From assembly GCA_030490835.1 (NCBI GenBank), contig CM059972.1, forward strand, positions 58,819,563 through 58,883,562: a stretch of 64,000 nt of DNA, written 5' to 3'. The stretch is from Annona cherimola. Lineage: Eukaryota > Streptophyta > Magnoliopsida > Magnoliales > Annonaceae. A program made the translations under genes and the position numbers. Positions 42,259 to 54,024 of this stretch are shown here, piece after piece (the stretch's first letter is position 1; every line of letters begins with the position of its first letter). A model generated the notes under the pieces. The model searched no databases and had not been told where the DNA came from. It was given only the letters and a program-made list of their open reading frames with translations.

Positions 42259-44690
42259 ATAGTTACATCTTGAATGGAGAATCATGGAGAGGGGGCAACC
42301 ACGTGTAACGCTTTGCAGTGATTTTTTAATTTTAATTTTTTTATGATATTTGCTAGAGCTCAGCTGCTCAATGGCAATTCTGCTGACAGCGGAAATTGAA
42401 TCTTAACAGGTGGGCATGCACGCCCCCATGTGAACCAACTGGCCGAAGGGTGATTTTTTAATTTTGAGACATTGAATGTATATTCCACGTATTGAAGGTA
42501 TAGTTTACTAAAAGTACGGACAAATATAAATGATTATTGTCGTAAACTGTAACACGTATATAATAGTGTATTTTAAAAAAAGAGATGCCGTGGCAACCAT
42601 ATATGAGGCTTATAATTAAGTGAATACGTGGTCCGATCGGCCTCTTCAAGAGAGATTTTCTTCTAATTAAAGCTGGATGACCTCAAAAAAAGCTGGATGA
42701 CTTAACCTTAACTGGGAATAAAAAGAATTTTTTTAAAAAAAAAATCTAAAAATAAAGGGAAAAGATTCGTGCATATACATAGCTACCCCACTTCCAAATT
42801 GCTCATCGAACTTGGAATTCCAGTCAACCCACTTCATTTTTCAAGTCGTTCATAATGGCCTCAGCCAATAATGTGAGAGTTAATCCGTTGAAATACATGC
42901 CCGCATGCATCGCAATCTTTCCTAATTCCAATAGGATAAAAGACTTTTGAGGATTTCGGAAAGCAAGTTATTTTGATTTTTTCATAGCACTGAAACAAGC
43001 ATCGGCACAATCCTGTGAAATGCTCATCTTTCTACAGCATGCACAACCTCATGGAGCAGAGACTCATACCAAGCTAGCCCTCATATGTCTCTGCTGATAA
43101 TGATTTACTTCATCACTAAGAAATAAGTAATTAACAAAGTCCATTAATTAATTAATTATTGGTGACCTGTTCTTCCCAGAATTAGATTTATAAATTTGAT
43201 TGCTCTACAAGGTAGGACAAGATTGGGGAAGAACCACTCCTAAATGCCCAAGTCAATCTGGCACCGAAGGAAATACCCAATGATGCATTCCGTCACCTAA
43301 AAATTAAAAAACCAGTCAATTAATCTGGTCTCACCTGAATTATATCGATGCATCCAATACACAGATGCCCATTTGAAGAATGTATCAGATCATCTCAACC
43401 ATTTGCAGCATGATGCGAAAGGGTAGCTAATGTGTAGAGGAATAATTAATACCATACAGTGGATTTAGCATCACATTCTAGACGCCCAAGTCCGTCCGGC
43501 ATTCAAAGAAATCATTAATAATGAAATCACAAGCACAACTGAATTTCCAAGTGGCACACTTTTGAGCATACACGCCAAATTAAGTCCACACAAGAAACCA
43601 CCAGATGTTGAGCTGTCATACATCAAAAAATTTTCACCTACTCATCAATAGGCGATTAAGAAAAAACTAGATTATATGAAAAGGATAAATAATGATGGAA
43701 GGAAAATAAAATATAATTATTATGCTTAATAAATATCTATCATTCAAACAGGCCGTGTAAAGGGCTAGTAGCAAGGCCTTATTCATATTCATACGTTCAT
43801 GATCTGAGATGACATAAGATCAAATAACATTTAAAAAGTTTGGATTAACTTGCATTTCACAGCCAATATAGTTATAGAATTAGCCAAAGGAACTTTACCA
43901 TTTCTTTGATTTCGATTCATCCAAAGATCAACGACATAGCTAGATGGGATGGTCAACCATTTGGAGTTTAGACTTATCATCAACAAACCATGGATAGCTA
44001 TCCATTTTAGGCCAATGACTTGGAGTCAACTTGAAGACTGACTTACTTCAAAAAAAAATAAAAAAGGAAAAAAGAAAAACTTGAAGACTGACCAAACCCA
44101 AAATTGTTATTGGTGCTGCGTGTTGTTGAGTTCAAGTGGAACTGTGACATTCATGTATATATTTGTTTATTATTATTCGAGATGGAGAGAACCTCGAAAC
44201 TTTGAATGCCCACACCCCACAACTATTTCCATCCTTAGGAAATTTTATAAGTAATCCTTGATTTCGGCGCATTAGCTATCTACTTCACTGTCATTATCTT
44301 TACATTTTAATCATCGCTGTTTATCCGATGGCATCAACATCTCTTTTTTAGAAATTGTGTTTGGAAAATAATAAAACTTTTGTATGAGAAATTTCTCGTA
44401 TAAAAATTTTTAAATTAAAAGAAAATAATATAATATGATGTGTATAATGATGATGAGTGATGGAGATAATTTTGATACATTTGAATTTACAAAAAAATAT
44501 TAATTAACGTTGGCTATCAAAATGTGGTCCAATAAGTTTCAATACAAAAACGATTTCAAAAATTTCTGGGCAGCTGTGCCGTGTCGTTGCCGCTTCCGTT
44601 TATGGGTGAAATGGATTGTGTACGGATTTTCTGGACTCGAGACACAGTGCCCATCGTTGCTGCTGGTGAAACTCGGCTTGAAGGCATGTT
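42259..44690. other. Intergenic, no gene seen
   Basis: AT-rich unique sequence of 2.4 kb. A stretch at 44345-44465 resembles the MITE family of 24832-25200 (TGTGTTTGGAAAATAAT, ATAATATAATATGATG). No coding or RNA gene recognised. Confidence 0.45.
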
Positions 44691-44695
44691 TGGTG

Positions 44696-45093
44696 ATCTA
44701 TCCATATAGTTTTTAATATTTTTTTCTTTTATACGTTTTGCATAAATAATTTAACCATCAATAATTTATTTTCTTGTAATTTTATCTTTATATTCCACTT
44801 ATTTTTTCTTTTAACTACATTATTTATTCTAATTTTACCTTTACCATTTTATATCAATTATACAATTTTTAAAATTTACTTTCACACTTAGGACGCATCT
44901 ATCCATGTAGTTTTTAATATTTTCTCTTTTATACGTTTTTCATAATAATTTAACTATTAATAATTCTTTTTTTTATAATTTTATCTTTATATTCTAATTA
45001 TTTTCTTTTAACTACATTATTTGTTTTAATCTTACCTCTATATTTTTATATCAATTATACAATCTTTAAAATTTACTTTCACACTTAGGACAC
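44696..45093. repeat. Two-copy direct tandem duplication, period about 201 bp
   Basis: Units begin ATCTATCCATATAG (44696) and ATCTATCCATGTAG (44897), and both close with TTTCACACTTAGGAC. They are diverged by small changes and indels. No coding. Confidence 0.8.
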
Positions 45094-45208
45094 CTTATAT
45101 CTGGTGGGTGAAGTAGATTTATAGGGAGGTAATGAATGGTCGGTCAACTAGATTTACATAGAGCCAATGAATGTAAACTGGGTGATGGGGATAATTTTAA
45201 TACATTTG

Positions 45209-45210
<2 letters not shown>

Positions 45211-45244
<34 letters not shown>
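45211..45244. repeat. Poly-A tract followed by GA-rich stretch
   Basis: About 34 As then AGAGAGAGAAAGAG. Could be the tail of an old retroposed sequence, but no body is identifiable. Confidence 0.7.
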
Positions 45245-45245
<1 letters not shown>

Positions 45246-45510
45246 AGAGAGAGAGAAAGAGAGAAAAATGATGATGATGTTGCCAGAACGGCAAAGGCAC
45301 AACCTCATATATTTTGAATTTATTAAAAAAAATGATGATGAAGATGAGTAAGCCTAGCTCAACTGGCTCAGATGACTACGGTCAAGCACAAAGATGTCCG
45401 CCCAAGAAGTGCTTACCAACGCCGCCATTAGTTGCGGTGATGTCAACAATGACGGAACAATTCCAATAAGAAAGCCAGCCACTCCGACAGATGAATCTTC
45501 CCGTTGGATT

Positions 45511-46698
45511 CAATGTTGTCAGAACGGAACCGGTGATTGAACCGGTAAAGGGACCGGTCTGATTCGAACCGGTTTAACCGGTTAAACAAACCGGTTTGAA
45601 CCGATGACGTCAGTATGACATATTTATGATGTCATAAATATTAAATTATTTTTTAATTTTAAATAAATATATTTATAAAATATATATTGATAAATATATA
45701 TATGTACGCTTTTTTTTCGATAAGCCCAAATCATAAAAAATGAATTGATAATGATACAAAGAAAAATAAAAAAAAGAATAGCATGCAACAGAAATAGAGT
45801 TCAAAAACTATCATCAACAAATTAAAAAGCGTTCAAAAACTATCATCAACCAATCAGAAAGTAAAATAAAAATACAATATAGCCCAATTCAATGATTTAG
45901 AAAACCTTCAATTCAGCGGGACTTAGAGAATCAGTGCAGAAATTAACCCCCACTTTATCAAAGTACAAAAAGATGCAGTCTTTTCTGGTTATAAGCATTA
46001 AAAAAAAAGCACAGAATTTTCGCCAGTGACAATGGCAACCAGGCCACTTCCGTCGATTCCATTTGTGACTTCTTTAGCCGTGGAACAAGCTGAAAACCCA
46101 GATTGCCCCTTCCAGCTGAAAATCCACATCCTTAATTCCCTCCTTATCCCATCAAGAAGCAGAAGCAAAGAATCTCCTCTAGTCCTACGACTGCGAAAAG
46201 ACTATTTCATTGGCAACAGGGGAATGTCTCAGCAATCCAAAATGTTGGAAAGCGACCCCACGATGCGGCGGACGGAGCGGCGCTCGTAGCGGGTGCTGCG
46301 GGTAGCGGGCGGCCGCGGGCTCCATGCGGGTGGCAGGCGCGGGGGGCGTTGTGGACGGCACGGCGAGCGGCGGTGGGCTTTGTGTGGGCAGCAGGTGCGG
46401 CGGGCATGGCGGGCGCTGCTAGGACGACAGGCTAGGGTTTCAAAACTTTCGTTCGGGAAGGGGGAAACGAGAGAGGGTGAGCGGGCGAGCGGGATTCGAC
46501 TTTTCGACGTTTCGTTCATTTTTTTTTAAAGTATATATTAGGTCCACCCGTCCAACCGGGCGAACCCGGTTCGACCGCTCATTCCGGTTCGACCGTCGGT
46601 TCTCCGGTTCGGACGGTTTTACATAAATGAACCGAACCGCATGGTAATGAACCGGAAACTGGACCGGTTCCCGGTCCGGTCCGGTTCTAACAACACTG
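45511..46698. mobile_element. Non-autonomous hAT element
   Basis: 1188 bp. The inverted ends are CAATGTTGTCAGAAC and GTTCTAACAACACTG, the CARTGTTG form of hAT elements. They are flanked by an exact 8-bp duplication GTTGGATT (45503-45510, 46699-46706). Both subterminal zones are crowded with AACCGG/CCGGTT motifs, probable transposase-binding repeats. The interior holds a GC-rich zone (46290-46440) and an 87-codon frame (46026-46289) without a recognised domain. No transposase is encoded. Confidence 0.88.
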
Positions 46699-46908
46699 GT
46701 TGGATTTGGAAGGTAAATAAATAAATAAATAATATATAAAAATATTAAATATATATATAGGGGGACACAGAGCTACTTTTGGCCTGAGGTGCGACCCTCG
46801 AGATTGGCCATCGCAGGTGCCTTCAAAGGAAACTGGCATCCAGTTTCGTAGCTCTTTTGACTGAAGGCGGAAACAAGAGCACCGTGCCGTCTGTTAATCT
46901 GCTAGACA

Positions 46909-47521
46909 TGAGGGTGTTAATGGTCATGGTCATGGTCAACCTATCAACTTGCTCGTCCAACCTATTTATAAATGAGTTTGGGTTGAAATTTTCAAATAAA
47001 TGAGTTATGATCCGTCAATCCGTTTAACCATTTAATTAAATAAATAAATTAGGGTTGAAATTTTATAATTCGTTAACCGATTTAGTAACCCAAATAACCT
47101 GTTCAACCCGTTTAATTCATTCAACCTATTTAACTCACTTAACTCATTAAAGTTTTATATATACATGTAAACTCCTTAGTTGTTTTCTCTCTTTAAGTCT
47201 TCCTCAAGTCACATAATTTTCATTTTTCTACTACTGTCCTAATTCCATTTTCCCACTACTGCCCTATTTTCATTTCCCCTACGCCGAAAACACCCTATCG
47301 TCTCTCCCTGCAAGATCATCATCTACTAGAGTTTAAGCTTTCAAGTTATTTGCTATACAACCCATTAACAACCCACCAACCCGTTTATTAAATGGATTGT
47401 AAATAGGTTGAGGTTGAGGTTTTTTAAATGGGTTATTAACGGATTATGATTGAGATATTTTAAATGGGTTAGGATTAAGATTAGGCTCCAACCCGTCCAA
47501 CTCGATCCGTTAACACCCCTA
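46909..47521. mobile_element. hAT-like MITE
   Basis: 613 bp with ends TGAGGGTGTTAATGG and CCGTTAACACCCCTA. Flanks GCTAGACA and GATAGACA match at seven of eight bases. Subterminal regions carry AACCC/GGGTT-type repeats (CCAACCC, AACCCGTTTA). No coding. Confidence 0.7.
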
Positions 47522-47531
47522 GATAGACATG

Positions 47532-47924
47532 GGTAAGAAGAGAAAATTCATGGGCAGCATGAATGGCAAACGTATGTTAGGCCAAAATTTGCAACAAAAA
47601 AAGAGAAGAAGAAGTCCTGGATGGTTTAAACACCCGCCTAGACACACATACAAATTTGGGGCCATCTCCAAGGGTCCATCGAATTTGGCTGCTATGAAGG
47701 CTTAGAAATCTGCTAGAGGGCTTTTTAAAAGTTGAAAAAGGCAGGGGGGGCGAGTTGGGGTTGCAAAAAGTGGATCAAGTTGTGTATGGAAGGATTATAA
47801 ATTAAAAAAAAAGAGAAAGTTGACTTGAGTGCTGCATCACAACGTCCAGATTTACACGAGCCCGCTCAAAATGTCTTTGGAGTGGGCAGTGGTGGACGCC
47901 CACATTCATCTATATATATATATA
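47532..47924. other. Intergenic, no gene seen
   Basis: Mixed sequence ending in a TA microsatellite (47910-47924). Confidence 0.45.
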
Positions 47925-48302
47925 GAGCTGTTCCGGTGCAGTGATGCTGCACCGGAACAGCGATACAGTGGCCCCAAAATGGGGCCCACATGATCATGAA
48001 ATCATGATCTACTCCACCCATTGTATTTAGAATAATGTATTCTACTACCATACCAATTTTCATCCCAATCAGATATGTATATGGGCCCAATCTGAAAATG
48101 GTACAAATCCAACGTAATAAAATAGTTTGATGTAAATAACAACTTTAAAGTATCTGATTGGGATGAAAATGGTATGGTAGTAGAATACATTATTCTAAAT
48201 ACAATGGGTGGAGTAGATCATGATTTCATGATCATGTGGGGCCCCATTTTGGGGCCACTGCACCGCTGTTCCGGTGCAGTGTGCTGCACCGGAACAGCAT
48301 CC
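47925..48302. mobile_element. Near-perfect foldback MITE with nested hairpins
   Basis: Arms 47927-48074 and 48149-48298 are almost exact inverted copies around a 70-base centre. Each tip is itself a 15-bp-stem hairpin: GCTGTTCCGGTGCAG, short loop, CTGCACCGGAACAGC. A further palindrome (GATCATGAAATCATGATC) lies within each arm. TA repeats on both sides obscure the target duplication, which could be 9 bp of TATATATA. The arms have barely diverged, so insertion is recent. A transcript would fold into a long duplex able to feed small-RNA pathways. Confidence 0.8.
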
Positions 48303-48506
48303 ATATATATATATATAAAGAAAGAAAAATCATTTGCCATGGAGAAGAAGAGCTCATTGTCAGCTATCTACTTTGAAAATGAGAGTTGCAGAAGCGTTGG
48401 TGTTATGTTTAATAACGGTGTCATACCATGACTTCAAGCAGCTGGAGAGGAGATAGGACAACTTCCACGCAACAACATCAAGTAAAGAAAGGATGCTATA
48501 ATTTTT

Positions 48507-49458
48507 TGTAACGCCCCAGGCCTAACAGTAAAGTATTGTCCGCTTTGGGCCTTGGCCCGCACGGTTTTGTCCCTCTGGGTTCACGCGCATCCCGTCCTTC
48601 CCCAAAAGATGCCTCACTGAGGTACCTAGCGGCCTCCACTTATAACCCAGGCTCCCCCCTCATCCTAACTGATGTGGGATATCACATTCACCTCCCCTTA
48701 GGGCTTCAGCGTCCCCGCTGGACACCATCGGCCGGAGGTCGGGAGTCGGCTCTAATACCATTTGTAACGCCCCATGCCTAATAGTAAGGTATTGTCTCTT
48801 TGGGCCTCGGCCCGCACGGTTTTGCCCCTCTGGGTTCACGCGCATCCCGTCCTTCCCCAAAAGGCGCCTCGACAGTGTAACTCCAGCGGCCTCCACTTAT
48901 AGCCCAGGCTCCCTCCCTCTTCCAAACCGATGCGGAATATCACATTCACCCCCCCTCGGGGGTCCAGCGCCCTCGCCGGACACACCAGCAGGACATTGGG
49001 AGTCAGCTTTGATACCATTATGTAACGCCCTGACCCTTACTGTCACAGGTATTGTCCGCTTTGGGCCTCGCCCGCACGATTTTGTACATCAGTGAGGCGC
49101 CTTTTGGGGAAGGACAGGATGCGCGTGAACCCAGAGGGGCAAAACCATGCGGGCCAAGGCCCAAAGCGGACAATACCTTACTGTTAGGCCTGGGGGGTTA
49201 CAAATGGTATCAGAGCCGACTCCCGACCTCCGACCGATGGTGTCTAGCGGGGACGCTGGAGCCCCAAGGGGGGTGAATGTGATATCCCACATTGGTTAGG
49301 ATGAGGGGGGGAGCCTGGGTTATAAGTGAAGGCCTCCAGGTACCATAGTGAGGCGCCTTTTGAGGAAGGACGGGATGCGCGTGAACCCAGAGGGGCAAAA
49401 CCGTGTGGGCCAAGACCCAAAGCGGACAATACCTTACTGTTAGGCCTGGGGCGTTACA
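48507..49458. mobile_element. Inverted TRIM concatemer
   Basis: Same TRIM family as 1-1794. Minus-oriented part: LTRs 48507-48686 and 48763-48944 with internal segments, then a partial LTR from 49021. Near 49086 the orientation flips to plus: partial LTR to 49202, primer site and internal segment (49203-49277), full LTR 49278-49458. Both outer ends are therefore the GTTACA (U5) end, read TGTAACG on the left and CGTTACA on the right. Five Ts flank each side (48502-48506, 49459-49463), which could be the target duplication. Confidence 0.85.
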
Positions 49459-49463
49459 TTTTT

Positions 49464-51480
49464 GGAACAACAAACATGCAGACCCGAGCAGTTGGTAAGA
49501 TGCTGGTTTAGATAATGACAAAAAAAATCCGGAGAAGTAAGGACCTGATAGGAGCTTGGGCGCTCGAACAAAGAACTACTTCTCTATTTGAAAAAAAGGA
49601 AGAAAAGGATAAAAAACAACATTGCAACTCTTTAACATACCGGTCCAGAAAAGTGATCCCGGGTCGTGTATTTAATGCAATTTCCTAAGATCAATCACAC
49701 ATTTATGACAAAATTAATTATTATAATTTCATAAAAATTTTAAAATTCTACTTCCACTAATCATGTTCCCATTATTACATCAAAGCACAAAGAAAAGAAA
49801 TTTTACAAGTCTCATTCTCAATACATGCATTTGAAATAAATAAATAAATTTAAATATCCTTGAAAATCTCCACGTAAATCCAAAACGCTAGTGTCCCACT
49901 TGATTTGGTACACCTGTAAAAATAATGGGTTAGTCCTAACATGACTAGCAAGTAGAAAATTATTTGAAAATAGATAATGACCCAAATAAAAATTAATTAA
50001 ATGATAAAATAATTATTTAATTTAATATCTTAAAAATTAGGCCTTAAATGAAAAATCAAACCCTTCCATTGAGTCCAGAAGCATCAAAAATATAGAAATG
50101 GACTATTTGATCATTCAAATCGGAGTTCAAATGATTAAATCATAATAAAATGAAATAAACGGCCCACATTAAGCCATATCATCATAGCCTTTATTGTAGG
50201 TGGCCCCCACCAGGACCTCTCTTACTTAGCACTTATTGTTGTAATGGGTTACACATACTTGGATATCAGAAACATCAAGAATATATTAAACGAATTAAAG
50301 CATCAAAAGCAACAAAAAAAAATTCGTTGCAAATACTCTGACGAAATTCTTTTTTTTTTTTTTTTTTCCGGTCATTTGTTTTTGGCGCTGCATACATTCC
50401 TTTCTTCGTGGGGGTCAGAGACTTTGACTTATATGCCCACATAATTTCAATATTTATATATATTGCATATTAAGTTCACATCAATGCATTTATAAAAATA
50501 AAATGCACAATAAAATACAACAATCTTAATGCATATATTTTAGGCATTAAATTCGGGCATATTTATTTGCATAATTTTACATCTTAAAACTTAAGATTAT
50601 AAAATTTAAATATGTCAAGCATACCATAAAAATTATAATATGCTTTATACATAACAATTGTATAGAAATAATTATAACATTGAACTAAAATCAATTTTCA
50701 CATAAAATTCCACTTGCCTTTGAAGAAAATAAATTTCATCATTCCGTCACTTTACCTTCCAACCTTCTTACAAATATCCCCATCTATCAAGTTCTTATCC
50801 CAATTTATAGAAGTTTCATAGCTTCTAAGGGATAAGAAGATAGGAATAAGATAAAATTTATTTTAAAATTAGATTCTATCTTAATAAATCTTATCTAGGA
50901 TAATTCTTATCTTATCCTATCTTATTCTGTGAAGAGATAGAGATAAAATTTGTTTCAAAATTAAATTATATCTTAACCATAAGTCAAAGACACAGTTCAA
51001 AAAAATTCAGATAAGGCCCAAGAATATGCTGTCCAGAGTAGAGCGTCACATGAGCCGCCATCGACCACCTCTAACAATTTGCCATGACCAAATCGCTCAC
51101 CAAAGCTTAATCCTTGCAGCAAACTAAATCTGTGTAGCGAAAAAAGGCCGGGAGGTAGAGACCTTTCAAAAACCCCTATCCGCCAAACAACAACAAAAAA
51201 AAGGTTTGAATCTGTCTGAACTTTCTGGATCTTTGTCCCATTAAAAATTCCAATAAAGCTATGAAAAGAAAATTGAGGGAATGGATATCCTGGTCAAACT
51301 CAAAATGCAAACCAGAGATAAATGCCTTTGAAATCACGAAGACCAGCACATCTGATAGCCTCAGCTCAAGGCTCCCAGAAGAGACCCGCAGCTGTAAACA
51401 AGAAGGAAAAGATAAGCCTAGTGGAGAAGACACGTGGCCAGTACCACGGTTACCGAAGTTGCAAACTGTGCAACTGAATT
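49464..51480. other. Intergenic, no gene seen
   Basis: AT-rich. A frame at 51261-51488 (plus, 75 codons; ...EETRSCKQEGKDKPSG...) has no recognised domain. A T tract is at 50350-50368. The stretch 50790-50960 repeats ATCTTAT/ATAAGAT motifs. Confidence 0.4.
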
Positions 51481-51589
51481 TTGTGTGAATAGTGTTCCGC
51501 GGGAATAATAACTTGGCGCCCAAGCTTCGCTGCTATGTTCTGCGGGACAGTTTGTATAAGCTAATTTTGCGGAAGCACTTTATATAATC

Positions 51590-53471
51590 TAGGGGTGCAA
51601 CTTGGGTTGGGTACCCTAAATAGGGTCGGTTCGGTTCCATAGAACCTACCCATAGGATTGGTTTGGTTCCACGGGTAAAATACCAGTTCAAATTTGAGTA
51701 GGGGCCAGTTCCAGTGCTAGGTACCCGAAACCGACCCAGATTTCATATATTATATATACCTAAACATAATAATAACATCCAGGTCCAACCGTCCAACCCT
51801 AATTCCCAAATCCCATCCCGATCTGATCCCGTATTCCTGTCTCACATTTCGATCTGTGGCAGCGCGACTCCGCGGCCTCCGTCCTCGATGACAACGAGTC
51901 GATGCGCAGCGGCGCCGGTGCCATAGCTTCTCCCCGCCCTTGACGGCCGACGGCCGGACGAGCAACGGCGCGGCTCCTCCTGTCGACAGCCTCCCGGCCC
52001 TCGCCTGCTCTATGTGTGGTAGCGGGGTGGGGCAAATTTGAATTTTGGGTTCTGAATGGAACTAGATTCTGGAAGAGGTTGTTGCGCAGTTGCCTTGTGC
52101 TTCCTATCTTATGTTTGTTGTTTAGATTTTGTGGACGATGGGCATTTTGGCCGTTTCGAGTCTGAATGGTATCACTGCCGTCTGGAAATTTAGGCTAGCT
52201 ATACTGTTTAACTATGAAAGACGTGGAACATCATGGAACTAGGTGCAGCTAAACACATGTACTGTCTACTTATGGTAGTATTTTTTTTATTTTTTCTTAT
52301 TGATCTTTTCTTGACACATCTCATTTATTTTTTTGGGATTTAGTGTTCATATTGACAGAAAGAGAGGTTATACGGTGGTATTCTTGGCGGAATTGCTAAA
52401 ATTATTGAATTTGGAATATATTTTCTGGTGTGGAATTTAGACCAACTAGTTCGATAATTAAAAATAAAAAAAAAGATAAATAGAGAACTAAAAGACTAAC
52501 TTATTGGGTGCGTTCTATGCAAGTAAACTTGCACAGTGGACCACATTATTAATTAGTAATAGAATTCGTAGCTTCCCATTAGATGTTTTAGCCATGTGAT
52601 GGTTGGACTGAGAATTTGAGGTGGGGATTAGAATAAATATGACAGTCCACGCAGAATTGAAAAGATCAACTTATTGGGTGTGTTTGAAACCCTGATGCTA
52701 TATAATGTCCCTTTTCTTTTATTCTTTGGTAGGATGCTGTAAGTTGGAATGTGGGTCATAGGTTTCTGTTTAGTCCAAGGACCTTTTTTTTTCTTTTTAA
52801 TTTTTTTGTTTGAATTTATTGTCATGAGGAAATTCTGCTGATCTTCTCTGGAAGTTGTTAAATTGGGAAATATAATCATTTCATTGACTTTAGTACTTGA
52901 TCGTCTTTTGTAAGTTGCACTTTGCATCAACTAACTCTCATGTATTTTTTGTAGCAGGGACTGTGGCAATTGCCATCATCTCATAATGCCAGATCAAGAG
53001 ACTTGTCTATTTTTTAGAGGACTTGCAACATTGTTCGACTTGCTGCAAATATGGATGCTAGGCAATCTGATGGGCCCGGGAAGCTGGATTTCAATAGGTA
53101 TTTGCAAATGGACAGTATTATACTGCAGAGACTCTTTCTGATAGTCAGTAGGTAGATTTTATATAACATATGTAACAGATTAACTGATAGTTTATCCTGA
53201 GATGCATTCTAGTGTCTATTTCACATTGGTGAAGAATAAATACATGCATGATTGCATTATACTAATGCCCATTCTTCTATTCATGCTTGCACATGACTTC
53301 TTTAGGAACCGATTTGGAATCGAACCGGAACTGACCCGCTCTTGAGAAAATTGGGTAGGGTAGACTCCGGACTGACCCGGTCTAAAATAAGGTAGGGTAG
53401 AGGTTTTTGAAAAATTGGTAAGGGTAAGTTCCACCCATACCTGGACCTACCCGACCCAAGTTACACTTCTA
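51590..53471. mobile_element. Non-autonomous hAT element inside the LTR remnant
   Basis: 1882 bp with ends TAGGGGTGCAACTTGGGTTG and CGACCCAAGTTACACTTCTA, flanked by an exact 8-bp duplication ATATAATC (51582-51589, 53472-53479). The subterminal zones repeat GGTAGGG/GGGTACC-type motifs. A GC-rich exon-like zone lies at 51830-52020, and an ATG-led short frame (MDARQSDGPGKLDFNRYLQM) near 53051 follows a TTTTTTGTAGCAG acceptor-like site. That hints at captured gene sequence with introns. No transposase domain recognised. Confidence 0.85.
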
Positions 53472-53639
53472 ATATAATCTGAAGAGCGCACACCCACGGA
53501 ACCGCACCCTGTGAAGCTATAAATAGAGGTGCAGGTCACTCATTCGGACAGATCTTGAGATAAGCTCTCTCATCCCAGAAAAAGAAAGAAAGAGAATGTA
53601 AGTTCTTAGCCCCCTTTTATTTTTCCTCAACTATTTTTT

Positions 53640-53923
53640 AAAATAAATGTATATACCTTAAAGGCCTCCAAAATATATATAATTTTCCAAAATATATATA
53701 TCTTAAAGGCCTTCAATATATATATATATATTATTTTCTAAAAAATAATAATATATGTATCTCTTAAAGGCCTTCAAAAATATATATATTATTTTCAAAT
53801 AATAATAATATATATCTTAAAGTCCTCCAAAAAAATATATATTATTTTCTAAAATATATATATCCTAAAGGCCTCCAAAAATATATATATTATTTTCTAA
53901 AATATATATATCTTAAAGGCCTC

Positions 53924-53958
<35 letters not shown>

Positions 53959-53990
53959 TTCTAATATATATATCCTAAAATCCTCCAAAA
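53640..53990. repeat. AT-rich tandem repeat in LTR remnant
   Basis: About eight units of 40-60 bp with CTTAAAGGCCTCCAAAA followed by TATATATTATTTTCTAAA. It takes the place held by the 155-bp array in the intact LTRs but is built from a different unit. Confidence 0.75.
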
Positions 53991-53992
53991 AT

Positions 53993-54017
<25 letters not shown>
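53993..54017. repeat. CA microsatellite
   Basis: An uninterrupted AC run joined to TATATA on its right. Confidence 0.9.

Positions 54018-54024
<7 letters not shown>

Noticed and set aside
44510..44716. 68-codon frame with a Cys/Arg-rich stretch
   Set aside because: No domain, no context, and it runs into a tandem duplication.
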